The translations under genes and the position numbers were made by a program. A DNA stretch of 36,420 bases from Candidatus Rifleibacteriota bacterium (GTDB taxonomy: Bacteria; Riflebacteria; Ozemobacteria; Ozemobacterales; Ozemobacteraceae): contig JAKQQP010000225.1 in assembly GCA_029564115.1 (NCBI GenBank), positions 1-36,420 of the forward strand. Direction: 5' to 3'. Below are positions 7,768 through 16,826 of the stretch, one piece after another (position 1 is the stretch's first letter; each line of letters starts with the position of its first letter). A model generated the notes under the pieces. That model was not told the DNA's origin. It did no database searches and was given only the letters and a program-made list of their open reading frames with translations.

Positions 7768-9828
7768 GTGGCTAAATTGTCTAAAATTGAAAGTGTTGCA
7801 AAGCAACAACTTGATGATCTGGTAAAAGAATTTGTGGCGAGGTATCTTGACGTTTACCTCGTTAAACGCGATTACAAAGCAATTAAAAGTTTTTTGCACC
7901 CTGAATTTTCGGGGGTTGGCAGCGCCATACACGAAATCGCCAGAAGCCAGAAAGATGGCCGCAAGCTTTTTAAAGCAGATTGTACAGAACTGCCGGACTC
8001 GCTTTACCTCGATAATTCCAGCCTGAGCATCAGCTGGCCTGACGAGTCTACGGCAGTAGTTATCTGCACCGGCAAACTGACAGGCAAGACTGATAACGTT
8101 AACTTCGAACTTCCCGACGTCAGATTAACTCTGCTGGTAAATATCAGCACCGATGGCAAACCATTTATCTGCCATATCCACATGTCATGCCCTCAGACAG
8201 ACCCCGGAGAACCCGAAAGCTACCCGATCAGACTGCTTCACCAGCAGCTGCACGAAACCGAGCAGAAATTTCGCCTGCTGTTTGACAATGCGCCGGTCGG
8301 CATTCTGCAATATGACAACAACGCCATTATACAAGCCTGCAACAACAAATTTCTGCAGATAATGCAATCCAGCGAAGAGCGCATTATTGGCCTGAATATG
8401 ATGAAGCTGCATGATGAAAAGGCAATACAGGCTGTAAAAACTTCGCTCACAGGCAAAGTCGGTTATTACAACGGCTATTACAGTGCGACGACCTCGGCGG
8501 CTATTACACCGCTGCGGGCTTTGCTTTCGCCGCTTTTTGACCATAATGGCATGATAATCGGCGGTATTGGTATTTTTGAAGACATAAGTGAATTCAAAGA
8601 TGCACAAGACAGACTGCAGCACCACTTCAGGTTTGAGCGGCTGGTCTCGAACATTTCGACGCATTTTGTCGATGCCGCAGCTGAAGCGATCGATGTTGCC
8701 ATAGAAGAAGCGCTTGGAATGACCTGTAAATTCTTCGAAACAGACCGTGGCTACGTTTTTTTGCTGAACACAGAAACCCACTCGATCAGTAATACTCACG
8801 AATGGTGCGCTCCTGGCGTATCTTCGCTGAAGCCAAAATATCAGAATTTTCGTCCGGGCAATTTCAAGTTTATCGAACGCTTTCTCAATAAGTCCATAGA
8901 TCACTTTCTTTGTAATGATGTCAGTAAGATGCCTGATGATGAGGCAGAATTCAAAAAAATCCTCGAGGAAGACCAGACCGTCGCCATACTTATGATGCCC
9001 CTGATCAGAAGTGGCAGAGTGTTTGGCCTGTTCGGCTATGACTGCATCAAAAGAGCACGCACGTGGTCATCAGAAGAAATTTCTTTTCTGAAGGTTATCG
9101 GTGAGGTTTTTTCCAATGCCCTGGCAAGAAAAGAAACCGAATCGCAAAGAATCCTGATCGAGACTTTCCATCGACAGAACGAAAGGGCCGACAGCCTCGG
9201 CAAGATGACAGAAGCCATAGCCCATCAGTTTAATAACCAGCTGCAGATTGTCATTGGCAACCTCGAATTGCTCGATTTTGAAAACGACAAAAAACTACTG
9301 AAAAAACGTGATGATGCAATGAAAGCGGCGATGCGGGCAGCGGAGCTGAGTGCGATGATGATGGCGTATCTCGGCGAAACGCACGAAAAATGCCCAGAGA
9401 AAAAAAATGTCGATTTATCAAAAAACTCAGAAATTCTGCCCAGAAAACTTGAAGGCGGCTCGATTCTGGTAATCGAAGATGAATATCTCGTAAGGTTCAT
9501 AACCAGCAGCATGCTGAAACATTTTAACTTTACGGTCATCGAGGCCAAAGACGGAGTCGAAGCTCTGCAGATTCTTGATGCGCACATCGACGAAATTCGT
9601 CTGGTTATCTGCGACCTGATTATGCCTGGCATGGATGGCTGGCAAACTCTTGAAGCACTCCGAAAAAAGTCACCCAGCCTGCCTTTTATTCTGGCAAGCG
9701 GCTACGATGATGCGATGGCACTAAAAGGCCGCCATAACGAGCTCCCCCAGGCTTTTCTACGCAAACCTTTCAATTCAGCGACTCTGCAGGAAGCAATCCG
9801 CCTGGCGCTCACCGCCCCTCACCGTTGA
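7768..9828 (+). CDS. Hybrid sensor regulator (NTF2-like, PAS, GAF, HisKA, receiver) lacking the ATPase domain
   Basis: This 686-residue soluble signalling protein has, in order: an NTF2/SnoaL-like fold (about 1-150, starting with a helical segment and a LxPEFSGVGS stretch), a PAS domain (about 160-282, opening FRLLFDNAPVGILQ), a GAF domain (about 284-460), a HisKA-type H-box AIAHQFNNQL with His486, and a receiver domain (about 565-686) with acidic pair E570/D571, phosphoacceptor D616 in CDLIMPGMDGW, and K near the end in LRKPF. Between H-box and receiver there are only about 80 residues. The HATPase_c domain, with its N, G1 and G2 boxes, is missing with no frameshift. It therefore cannot phosphorylate itself and would need another kinase in trans, or work by ligand sensing. 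The start is GTG at 7768 with a weak ribosome binding site. It has no membrane segment. It lies between ssnA and convergent ygeW, so purine catabolism is a possible but unproven target. Confidence 0.85.
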   Translation: MAKLSKIESVAKQQLDDLVKEFVARYLDVYLVKRDYKAIKSFLHPEFSGVGSAIHEIARSQKDGRKLFKADCTELPDSLYLDNSSLSISWPDESTAVVICTGKLTGKTDNVNFELPDVRLTLLVNISTDGKPFICHIHMSCPQTDPGEPESYPIRLLHQQLHETEQKFRLLFDNAPVGILQYDNNAIIQACNNKFLQIMQSSEERIIGLNMMKLHDEKAIQAVKTSLTGKVGYYNGYYSATTSAAITPLRALLSPLFDHNGMIIGGIGIFEDISEFKDAQDRLQHHFRFERLVSNISTHFVDAAAEAIDVAIEEALGMTCKFFETDRGYVFLLNTETHSISNTHEWCAPGVSSLKPKYQNFRPGNFKFIERFLNKSIDHFLCNDVSKMPDDEAEFKKILEEDQTVAILMMPLIRSGRVFGLFGYDCIKRARTWSSEEISFLKVIGEVFSNALARKETESQRILIETFHRQNERADSLGKMTEAIAHQFNNQLQIVIGNLELLDFENDKKLLKKRDDAMKAAMRAAELSAMMMAYLGETHEKCPEKKNVDLSKNSEILPRKLEGGSILVIEDEYLVRFITSSMLKHFNFTVIEAKDGVEALQILDAHIDEIRLVICDLIMPGMDGWQTLEALRKKSPSLPFILASGYDDAMALKGRHNELPQAFLRKPFNSATLQEAIRLALTAPHR

Positions 9829-9866
9829 AAAAAGGCTCCAGACAAAGCGTCTGAAGCCTTTTTTTT
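9828..9866. terminator. Bidirectional terminator between the regulator and ygeW
   Basis: A-run plus AGGCT...CAGAC pairs with GTCTG...AGCC and eight T (9855-9866). A T-run on each strand lets it serve both convergent genes: the regulator ending at 9828 and ygeW ending at 9886. Confidence 0.85.
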
Positions 9867-9885
9867 CAATCAATCAGAATCAGAA

Positions 9886-11076
9886 TCAAAATTTGATTCT
9901 TTTGCGACCCTTTTCAACCTGGGCAGCCAGTATTTCGGGCACATTGCCAAAACGGCTGGTGAGAATCATAGCTGCGATCATGTAGGGCTTGTAGCCTGCT
10001 TCTTTGTAAGTTTCGATGCGATAGCGGTCGAAAACACTGGCGGCAACTTCGCCGGCCTTGCATGATACGTCGGTGATATCGGCGGGCAGGCAGTGCATGT
10101 AGAGAGCTTTGCCGTTTTTGGTAAGCTTCATCATGTCTTCTGTGCATTCCCAGTTTTTGAATTTGGCATTGTTGGCCAGACATTCTTTTTCGAGGGCTTT
10201 GAGGCCATCGTGATCGTTCTTGCGCAGCAGCTCGGTGCGTTTGCCCATTACTGCATAAGGTGCCCAGCTCTTGGGGTAAACGATGTCGGCGCCTTTGAAA
10301 GCTTCTTCCATGCTGTTAGAAACGCTGAATTTTCCGCCACTTTCGGCAGCATTCTTCTTAGCGACTTCCATGACATCAGGAATCAGGTTGTAGCCTTCGG
10401 GGTGAGCGAGCGATACTTCCATGCCAAAGCGGGTCATCAGACCAATAATGCCCTGGGGGACGGAAAGGGGCTTGCCGTAGCTGGGTGAATATGCCCAGGT
10501 CATTGCAATCTTCTTGCCTTTCAGCTTGTCGAGGCCGCCAAAATGCTCTTTCAGCCAGCCGAGGTCAGCCATAGACTGGGTCGGGTGGTCAATATCGCAC
10601 TGCAGGTTTACAACTGCGGGTCTCTGAGGCAGAACGCCCTGCTTACAGCCATCATCGAGAGCTTCGCCGACTTCGCGCATATAGGCATTACCGGCACCGA
10701 GATACATATCGTCGCGGATACCGATAACTTCAGACAGGAAGGAGATCATATTAGCGGTTTCGCGAACGGTTTCGCCGTGGGCAATCTGCGATTTGCCTTC
10801 GTCGAGATCCTGAACGGCGAGACCGAGCAAATTACAGGCTGAAGCAAAAGAAAATCTGGTGCGGGTAGAATTGTCGCGGAAAAGAGATACTGCCAGACCG
10901 CTGTCGAAAACTTTTGCGGAAATATTTTTTTCGCGCATCATTTTGAGCAGGTCAGCGATGGCGAGGATCTGTTTCAGTTCGTCGGTGGTTTTTTCCCAGG
11001 TGAGGAGAAAATCTTTACCGTGCAATTTGGTTTTGTAACCCTTGATTTCTTGCAGCAGAGCATTCAATTCTTTCAT
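9886..11076 (-). CDS. ygeW: Knotted carbamoyltransferase YgeW
   Basis: This 396-residue member of the aspartate/ornithine carbamoyltransferase superfamily belongs to the YgeW branch. The carbamoyl-phosphate loop is SLFRDNSTRTRFS (S70-T-R-T-R74), followed by the very conserved block LDEGKSQIAHGETVRETANM (about 91-110), a DHPTQSMADL segment, and HCLPAD near residue 330, where other transcarbamoylases have HCLP. Length matches the family. YgeW is linked to purine/urate breakdown through ureido intermediates; the true acceptor substrate is not certain. It is the second gene of a ygeY-ygeW unit with a 96-base gap that contains a 15-base-pair hairpin. Its own ribosome binding site (AAGGA about eight bases before the ATG) is good. 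Carbamate kinase (yqeA) and ygeX, which accompany it in E. coli, are not in the window. Confidence 0.93.
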   Translation of the reverse strand: MKELNALLQEIKGYKTKLHGKDFLLTWEKTTDELKQILAIADLLKMMREKNISAKVFDSGLAVSLFRDNSTRTRFSFASACNLLGLAVQDLDEGKSQIAHGETVRETANMISFLSEVIGIRDDMYLGAGNAYMREVGEALDDGCKQGVLPQRPAVVNLQCDIDHPTQSMADLGWLKEHFGGLDKLKGKKIAMTWAYSPSYGKPLSVPQGIIGLMTRFGMEVSLAHPEGYNLIPDVMEVAKKNAAESGGKFSVSNSMEEAFKGADIVYPKSWAPYAVMGKRTELLRKNDHDGLKALEKECLANNAKFKNWECTEDMMKLTKNGKALYMHCLPADITDVSCKAGEVAASVFDRYRIETYKEAGYKPYMIAAMILTSRFGNVPEILAAQVEKGRKRIKF

Positions 11077-11126
11077 TTCTTTTTTCCTTTTTTGAATTAT
11101 TTCAAAACCTTGCAGACAAAAGAGAA

Positions 11127-11163
11127 CCGTTGAACAGCGTTCTTAAAAAACGCTGTTCAACGG
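11127..11163 (-). terminator. Fifteen-base-pair hairpin between ygeY and ygeW
   Basis: CCGTTGAACAGCGTT (11127-11141) is perfectly complementary to 11149-11163, with a seven-base loop. On the minus strand it follows the ygeY stop by nine bases and precedes TTCTCTTTTG, a weak U-rich tail. It could partly terminate or attenuate before ygeW, or block 3' exonucleases so that the two messages have different amounts. Which of these applies cannot be decided from sequence. Confidence 0.6.
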
Positions 11164-11172
11164 GCTGTTACA

Positions 11173-12375
11173 TTAGATATTATAGGCGAACTGGGCGTAG
11201 AAAGCGGCAGCTTTTACGAGATCGTCAACTGGAATTTTTTCATTCGGGGCATGAGCATAAACTTCATTGCCTGGGCCGAAGCCGATCATCGGAATCTTGT
11301 AGTAACCGTTGATGGTGACACCGTTGGTCGAGAATGTCCATTTGTCGACTTTGGGGTCTTTGTTGAACAGTTCTTTGAATGATTTTACGCCGGTCTGAAC
11401 TACGTGTTCGGTTTCTGGGATTTTCCAGGTGGGGAAGTATTTTTCCATGCCATATTTGAGGCCAGTGTAAGCGACTTCTTCGTAATGAAGAACTTCTACT
11501 CTGGCTTCATCGTTGAGTTTCAGGCCAATTGCCTTGATGACGTCTTCGACTTCTTTAACGGCAGATTCTTTGGTTTCGCCCCAGGTGAGGCGGCGATCGA
11601 GGTGAATATGAACTGAATCAGCTACAGCGCACAGAGACGGGCTGCCAGACTTGAATTCAGAAATGGTCACAGTGCCTTTGCCGAGAAATTCGTCATTCAT
11701 AAGGCGCTCGTTGAGTTTTTCGACTTCAAGAGCAAATTTTGCTGCCATATAAACAGCGTTTTTGCCGCGTTCAGGGGCTGAACCATGGCACGAAATACCA
11801 CGGAAGTCGACGCCGATTTCCATGCGGCCGCGGTGACCACGATAAATATTGAGATTGGTCGGTTCAGTGCTGATGACGAAATCAGGTTTGATTTTTTCTT
11901 CTTCAACGATGTACTTCCAGCAGAGGCCGTCACAGTCTTCTTCCATGACTGAGCTGACGACATAAAAAGTCACGTCACGGTCAAAAGCCATGTCTTTGAG
12001 AATGCGGCCAGCAGTGATGGCAGAGGCAATGCCGCCCTCCTGGTCGATGGTGCCGCGGCCCCAGACATAACCGTCTTTGACTTCACCAGAGAACGGGTCA
12101 AATTCCCAGTTGGCGCGGTTGCCGACGCCGACCGTGTCAACATGGCCGTCGATGGCGATGATGGTTTTGCCGTTGCCGATGCGGCCAATAACGTTGCCGA
12201 GACCGTCGGTGCGAACTTCATCGAAACCGGCTTCTTTCATCTGACGTGCTACTTCAGCCTGCACGTCTTTTTCTTTCATGCTTTCAGACGGTATTTTAAC
12301 CATCTTGCCAAGGTTTTTGGCGGTATAATCGCGATACTTTTCAGCCAGTTCCATGATTTTCTTTGCGTTGCTCAT
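11173..12375 (-). CDS. ygeY: M20-family peptidase/deacylase YgeY
   Basis: This 400-residue zinc hydrolase of the M20 (ArgE/DapE/CPG2) family matches the YgeY type. Visible ligands and catalytic residues are GHVDTV (H78, D80), GRGTIDQEGG (D111) and the MEED pair (E145, E146). The dimerisation lid sits in the middle and the C-terminal part ends in a GPGNEVYAHAPNE segment with the last metal-ligand His. M20 enzymes hydrolyse amide bonds of small N-acyl or ureido compounds. In the purine/urate catabolic cluster YgeY is thought to act alongside YgeW. It is the first gene of the ygeY-ygeW unit, with GGAG five to six bases before its ATG and a good promoter upstream. No signal peptide, so cytosolic. 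Confidence 0.92.
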   Translation of the reverse strand: MSNAKKIMELAEKYRDYTAKNLGKMVKIPSESMKEKDVQAEVARQMKEAGFDEVRTDGLGNVIGRIGNGKTIIAIDGHVDTVGVGNRANWEFDPFSGEVKDGYVWGRGTIDQEGGIASAITAGRILKDMAFDRDVTFYVVSSVMEEDCDGLCWKYIVEEEKIKPDFVISTEPTNLNIYRGHRGRMEIGVDFRGISCHGSAPERGKNAVYMAAKFALEVEKLNERLMNDEFLGKGTVTISEFKSGSPSLCAVADSVHIHLDRRLTWGETKESAVKEVEDVIKAIGLKLNDEARVEVLHYEEVAYTGLKYGMEKYFPTWKIPETEHVVQTGVKSFKELFNKDPKVDKWTFSTNGVTINGYYKIPMIGFGPGNEVYAHAPNEKIPVDDLVKAAAFYAQFAYNI

Positions 12376-12439
12376 TCCAATCTCCAGTTTTCTATAGTGG
12401 TGCAGACCGAAGTAATATATCGACCGTCCGCGTCGCCAA

Positions 12440-12468
12440 ATTATACTCGACTGTTAACTTTTTAACAA
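12440..12468 (-). promoter_or_regulatory. Promoter for ygeY-ygeW
   Basis: On the minus strand, TTGTTA (12463-12468) and a perfect TATAAT (12440-12445) are separated by 17 bases, about 65 bases before the ygeY start. It lies in the 275-base divergent gap to the exported coiled-coil gene (12376-12650). The rest of that gap is AT-rich, with no further gene. A small inverted repeat GTTAACTTTTTAAC at 12453-12466 overlaps the -35 and may be an operator. Confidence 0.6.
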
Positions 12469-12650
12469 CAGTAACAGCGCAAAACATTTTTTTTGTTTGC
12501 CGATATAAATTAAGGCCGCTGAATAACACATGCCGCCGGCTTGATCCGCTTTATCCCGGCAGTTCACACTGAGGATTGTTATTTTTTTAAAACTGCGCTA
12601 ACCTTCCTGATGCTGACCATAAAAAAACACAATATTTAGAGGAGACAACA

Positions 12651-14195
12651 ATGAGATCCGGGAAACTTGCCTCACTTTGCCTGGCCTGCTACCTGACCGT
12701 AGTTCCGCAAACAAGCCTTTTTTCACAAGACACGAAAGAAATAGAAAAAGAACTGAATTCAGAATTGCGAAAAGCTCAAAGCGCTTTCTTCAACAGCAAA
12801 TTTGATGAATCCGGCGATTTTTTAAAAAAAGCTGAGCAGCTTTTAAATGACCTGAAGAAAATCGAACCAGAGCATAAACAGCTGAAAAGCTTCGAACAAA
12901 AAATCGAAAAGCAGCAAAAAGACCTCGCTAAAAAAACAAAAACACCCACACATACCCCGACAACCATAAAGCCAGCCGCCCCCCCTGAAAAACCTGCCAT
13001 TACATCCCTCACAAAATCTCTGCCCCGCAAAACTTCGCAGGAAATGCGTGAGCTGACCCGCACTCTCGATTCACTTGAGCACTTCGAAAAAGACCGCATG
13101 TTGCGACTGCAGCAGGGTAATGACCCAGAACGCCTTGAAAGCATTCTGGCAGAAATTCAAAAAAAAGCAGCCAGTATCGATGAGCTCCTTCAAAAGATAA
13201 TGGAAATCGCCAATGAAGAAAACGCCACTGACCATCCCACCCTTGTTGCCACAAAAGAACGGGCAGCCAACGTATTCAACTGGGTCAGCGAAGAAATTTC
13301 CAGAACTCGCGAAATGGCAGCCAGAGCTGGTGACGCTCAGGCCGCCGCTGCCGCTGCCGCTGATTCCCTGAGCAATCTCTGGCACAAATATGACAGTGAA
13401 TATTTCACCCCGTTGAACAACTTGAGTTATGAGAACGAACCCGAAAAAATCAGTGAAGCTTTCAAGCTGTTTGCCGAATATGAAAAGCATAAAAGCGAGC
13501 TCAATTCTGCTGTTGAAGATTTTGAAAGCCGCTACGGCAACTCACGCGAAATGATTGACCAGGCCAACAGCGACAACAAAGCCGGTTACGCCTGGGAAAA
13601 CATCAAAAAAGCCATGACTACAGTCGATGAGATTCCTGCACGACTTTCTGGCAGGCTCGGCGCAATAATAGATGGCGAACTGAATGATTTGGCGAAGCGC
13701 CACGATTTTTTCAGGCTGGCGAAACATACTGAAATCAGGCAGCTTGACGAGCTGGCCAGGCGCTATGCCACAGATTATGCCGGAAGTGCCGGAGTCACTG
13801 ACCGACTCAGCAAAGACATGCAGGCTTTTGAAGCAAAAATAGCCGAACGCAGCTGGCCAGACTCAAAAGGCAACGCGGCAGATCTGGCTGGAGCAATGGA
13901 ATACCTGCAGAATTCCTGGGGCAAAGACGAAAAACATAATTACACGGTGCTTGGCGCGACCATAACCGGGGAATGGTCGGTACAAAAAACCGACCTGCTG
14001 GGTAGACCGGTGATGTTCGGGCTTCCGGTTCTCCTGGCGGTCCAAAAACCTGAAGACAAAGAGAAAAATCTTGCCAGAATCTTCAATCTGACACTGCGCA
14101 CGGCAGAAAGCGTCAATGCCCGCAAAGAACCGCCTTTTGCATCTGACACCGTCGGCGACAGTCATTACATAAAAACCGACAAAATAGCCCGTTAA
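12651..14195 (+). CDS. Exported coiled-coil protein of unknown function
   Basis: I do not recognise this 514-residue protein. It begins with a basic then hydrophobic stretch (about 1-25: RSGK, then LASLCLACYLTVV) that looks like a signal peptide; C10 and C13 lie in it, but the context is not a clean lipobox. Residues 29-100 are strongly charged and heptad-like (coiled coil), followed by a K/T/P-rich linker (about 95-125) and more long helices rich in E, K and A, including a run of seven Ala near 230-240. The last 80 residues are different: a beta-looking stretch with W, G and hydrophobic residues (TITGEWSV, LGRPVMFGLP). It is probably periplasmic and structural. A strong ribosome binding site (GAGGAG, seven bases before ATG) supports the start. 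It stands alone between divergent ygeY and the isocitrate dehydrogenase gene. Confidence 0.75.
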   Translation: MRSGKLASLCLACYLTVVPQTSLFSQDTKEIEKELNSELRKAQSAFFNSKFDESGDFLKKAEQLLNDLKKIEPEHKQLKSFEQKIEKQQKDLAKKTKTPTHTPTTIKPAAPPEKPAITSLTKSLPRKTSQEMRELTRTLDSLEHFEKDRMLRLQQGNDPERLESILAEIQKKAASIDELLQKIMEIANEENATDHPTLVATKERAANVFNWVSEEISRTREMAARAGDAQAAAAAAADSLSNLWHKYDSEYFTPLNNLSYENEPEKISEAFKLFAEYEKHKSELNSAVEDFESRYGNSREMIDQANSDNKAGYAWENIKKAMTTVDEIPARLSGRLGAIIDGELNDLAKRHDFFRLAKHTEIRQLDELARRYATDYAGSAGVTDRLSKDMQAFEAKIAERSWPDSKGNAADLAGAMEYLQNSWGKDEKHNYTVLGATITGEWSVQKTDLLGRPVMFGLPVLLAVQKPEDKEKNLARIFNLTLRTAESVNARKEPPFASDTVGDSHYIKTDKIAR

Positions 14196-14233
14196 ACAGC
14201 GCAATTAAAACAAAAACTCCTGACTCGGGCCGA

Positions 14234-14261
14234 TTGACGAAAGTTATGGCCTGTGTTAATC
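14234..14261 (+). promoter_or_regulatory. Candidate promoter for isocitrate dehydrogenase
   Basis: TTGACG (14234-14239) is followed after 16 bases by TTAATC (14256-14261), about 130 bases before the start codon. That leaves a leader of about 120 bases. GGGC/GCCC segments in the leader could pair, but I see no known riboswitch. Confidence 0.35.
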
Positions 14262-14391
14262 TTGCATGCAAGTGCAGCGTTTCGGGCTATGGCAGAATAA
14301 AAATCGAGGTTAGCCCGGCAATCTCGGCCCGAAAAAAGAGCAGAGCAAGTTTTTAGTCATAAGAAGGAATCAAGAAAGGAAATCGTCGACA

Positions 14392-16665
14392 ATGACCCAA
14401 GAGCAGAAAATTTTCTACACCAGAACTGATGAAGCTCCGGCCCTGGCCACCGTTTCTCTCCTGCCCATCATCGAAACCTTTGCCGCCCCTGCCGGTATCA
14501 AAACCGAGCTGCGTGACATCTCCCTCGCCGGAAGAATACTGGCCAGCTTTTCAGATTTTCTGCCACCAGAACAGCGATATAGTGACGATTTAACCTTTCT
14601 TGGCGATATGGCCAACCGGCCTGAAGCCAACATTGTCAAACTGCCCAACATCAGCGCTTCAATTCCCCAGCTTACTGCCGCCATCAAAGAACTCCAGGAT
14701 AAAGGCTTCAAAGTTCCTGATTATCCCGTAGAGCCTCAGAACGACAAAGAAAAAGATATCAAAGCCCGTTATGCCAAAGTTCTCGGCAGCGCAGTCAACC
14801 CGGTTCTGCGCGAAGGCAATTCAGATCGCCGCGTTGCCGACCCGGTAAAAGATTATGCACGCAAGCACCCGCATTCAATGGGAACCTGGAGCAAAGATTC
14901 GAGATGTCATGTTTCTCACATGAATGCCGAAGACTTTTTTGACAGTGAAAAATCACTTATTGTCGAAAAACCCTGCACGGTAAAAATCGTTTTCGTCGGC
15001 AAAGATGGCCACGAAACCGTTCTCAAAGAAAAAATCAATCTCGAAGCTCTCGAAGTAATCGACGCCGCGACCATGAAGGTCAAGACCCTGCGCAAATTTA
15101 TCGCTCTGCAGATTGCTGACGCCAAAGAAAAAGGTGTACTCTTTTCAGTACATCTCAAGGCCACGATGATGAAAATTTCTGACCCGATCATGTTTGGGCA
15201 TGTAGTCAGCGTTTTCTTTAAAGACGTTTTCGAAAAACACGCCGCCACCTTGAAGTCGATCGGTTTCAACCCCAACAATGGTCTGGGTGAACTCTATGAA
15301 AAAATAAAAACTCTGCCGACCGATACTCAAAATACCATTCAAAAAGATATCGAAGATACTTTGAAGTCACAGCCCGAACTTGCTTATGTAAACTCCGACA
15401 AGGGCATTACCAATCTTCATGTTCCCAGTGACGTCATTATCGATGCCTCCATGCCTGCTGCCATCCGCGCCGGCGGCAAAATGTACGGCAAAGATGGCAG
15501 AATGTGCGACATGAAAGCGGTGATTCCTGATCGATCCTATGCACGTATCTATCAGGCAACAATCGACTTTTGCAAAGAACATGGGGCCTTCGACCCACGC
15601 ACCATGGGCAGTGTCGCCAACATAGGTCTCATGGCTCAGAAAGCTGAAGAATACGGCTCACACGACAAAACTTTCGAAATCTACGGTGACGGCGTTGTTC
15701 GGGTAATCGACAATACCGACAAAGTGCTGTTTGAACACCATGTCGACCACGGCGATATCTGGCGCATGTGCCAGACTAAAGACCTGCCGATTCGTGACTG
15801 GGTAAAACTGGCAGTTACCAGAGCCCGTATCACCGGCACACCAGCTTATTTCTGGCTGACAGAAGAACGGGCTCATGACCGCAGCCTGATCAAAAAAGTT
15901 CGCCAATACCTTCAGGATCACGATACCACAGGCCTCGACATTCAGATAATGGCCCCCAGCAAGGCCATCGTTGCCAGCCTGCATCGCTCCAAAGAAGGCA
16001 AAGACACCATTTCTGTCACAGGCAACGTCCTGCGCGATTACCTGACTGACCTGTTCCCGATTCTTGAGCTGGGCACCAGCGCCAAAATGCTGTCTATCGT
16101 GCCGCTCCTCAACGGCGGCGGCCTGTACGAAACCGGGGCTGGCGGCTCTGCCCCCAAGCATGTACAGCAATTCGTAGAAGAGGGCCACCTCCGCTGGGAT
16201 TCCCTCGGCGAATTTCTTGCACTTGGTGTCTCTCTCGAAGACTTCGGGCGCCGCAATAACAATGCGAAAGCAGGTGTTCTCGCCAAAGGCCTGAATGACG
16301 CCATCGGCAAAATTCTCGAAAATAACGTCGCCCCGTCCAGGGACGCCACCACCGGCATCGACAATCGCGGCACCCACTTTTTTCTGGCTCGTTACTGGGC
16401 CGAAGCTCTCGCTGCCCAGAACGAAGATCAGCAGCTCAAAACCCGCTTTGCAGAACTCGCAGCCAGGCTTGTAGAAAAACAGACGACGATTCTTGCCGAA
16501 ATAGATGCAACCCGCGGCAAACCCATGGATATCGGCGGCTATTATTTCCCGGAAACCCGAAAAGTTACGCAGGCAATGCGCCCAAGTCAGACTTTAAACA
16601 GTATTCTCGACAACTTTCTTTCCGCCGTAACTGAAACTCCTCGCTTCGCCTCAGCTGGAGCCTGA
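14392..16665 (+). CDS. icd: Monomeric NADP-dependent isocitrate dehydrogenase
   Basis: This 757-residue enzyme is the monomeric (type II) isocitrate dehydrogenase, which oxidatively decarboxylates isocitrate to 2-oxoglutarate and makes NADPH in the TCA cycle. The length fits (usually about 740), roughly twice the dimeric Icd. The substrate block reads [16 protein letters not shown], with S133, N136, R140 and R146 matching the isocitrate-binding residues of the Azotobacter-type enzyme. [12 protein letters not shown] (83-94) is also family-typical, as are the C-terminal [13 protein letters not shown] and GGYYFP segments. Cytosolic. It is a single-gene unit: its own leader upstream, an AAGGA-like site a little far from the ATG, and a strong terminator downstream. 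It has no obvious functional link to either neighbour. Confidence 0.96.
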   Translation: MTQEQKIFYTRTDEAPALATVSLLPIIETFAAPAGIKTELRDISLAGRILASFSDFLPPEQRYSDDLTFLGDMANRPEANIVKLPNISASIPQLTAAIKELQDKGFKVPDYPVEPQNDKEKDIKARYAKVLGSAVNPVLREGNSDRRVADPVKDYARKHPHSMGTWSKDSRCHVSHMNAEDFFDSEKSLIVEKPCTVKIVFVGKDGHETVLKEKINLEALEVIDAATMKVKTLRKFIALQIADAKEKGVLFSVHLKATMMKISDPIMFGHVVSVFFKDVFEKHAATLKSIGFNPNNGLGELYEKIKTLPTDTQNTIQKDIEDTLKSQPELAYVNSDKGITNLHVPSDVIIDASMPAAIRAGGKMYGKDGRMCDMKAVIPDRSYARIYQATIDFCKEHGAFDPRTMGSVANIGLMAQKAEEYGSHDKTFEIYGDGVVRVIDNTDKVLFEHHVDHGDIWRMCQTKDLPIRDWVKLAVTRARITGTPAYFWLTEERAHDRSLIKKVRQYLQDHDTTGLDIQIMAPSKAIVASLHRSKEGKDTISVTGNVLRDYLTDLFPILELGTSAKMLSIVPLLNGGGLYETGAGGSAPKHVQQFVEEGHLRWDSLGEFLALGVSLEDFGRRNNNAKAGVLAKGLNDAIGKILENNVAPSRDATTGIDNRGTHFFLARYWAEALAAQNEDQQLKTRFAELAARLVEKQTTILAEIDATRGKPMDIGGYYFPETRKVTQAMRPSQTLNSILDNFLSAVTETPRFASAGA

Positions 16666-16688
16666 TAGAACTTTTTTCAGATACAGTT

Positions 16689-16731
16689 AAAAAAACGTCT
16701 CTGGCAGCTGAACTGCCTGGGACGTTTTTTT
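16689..16731 (+). terminator. Intrinsic terminator after isocitrate dehydrogenase
   Basis: Nested stem: AAAAAAACGTC (16689-16699) with GACGTTTTTTT (16721-16731), and inside it GGCAG (16703-16707) with CTGCC (16713-16717) around a five-base loop. The T-run makes it a textbook terminator for the plus strand, and the A-run makes it workable on the other strand too. Confidence 0.88.
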
Positions 16732-16826
16732 AACCCATAAATTATGATAACCTGAGACGGAATATTTGACGATCTAGGCTCCGGGTAAAGTTTTCAATAT
16801 GCTTTGCCAGCTTGAAAGGGTTGAAA

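Noticed and set aside
7768..9828. Missing ATPase domain explained by a frameshift
   Set aside because: The frame is continuous and H-box and receiver are in the same frame. No ATPase motifs were seen in the residues between them.
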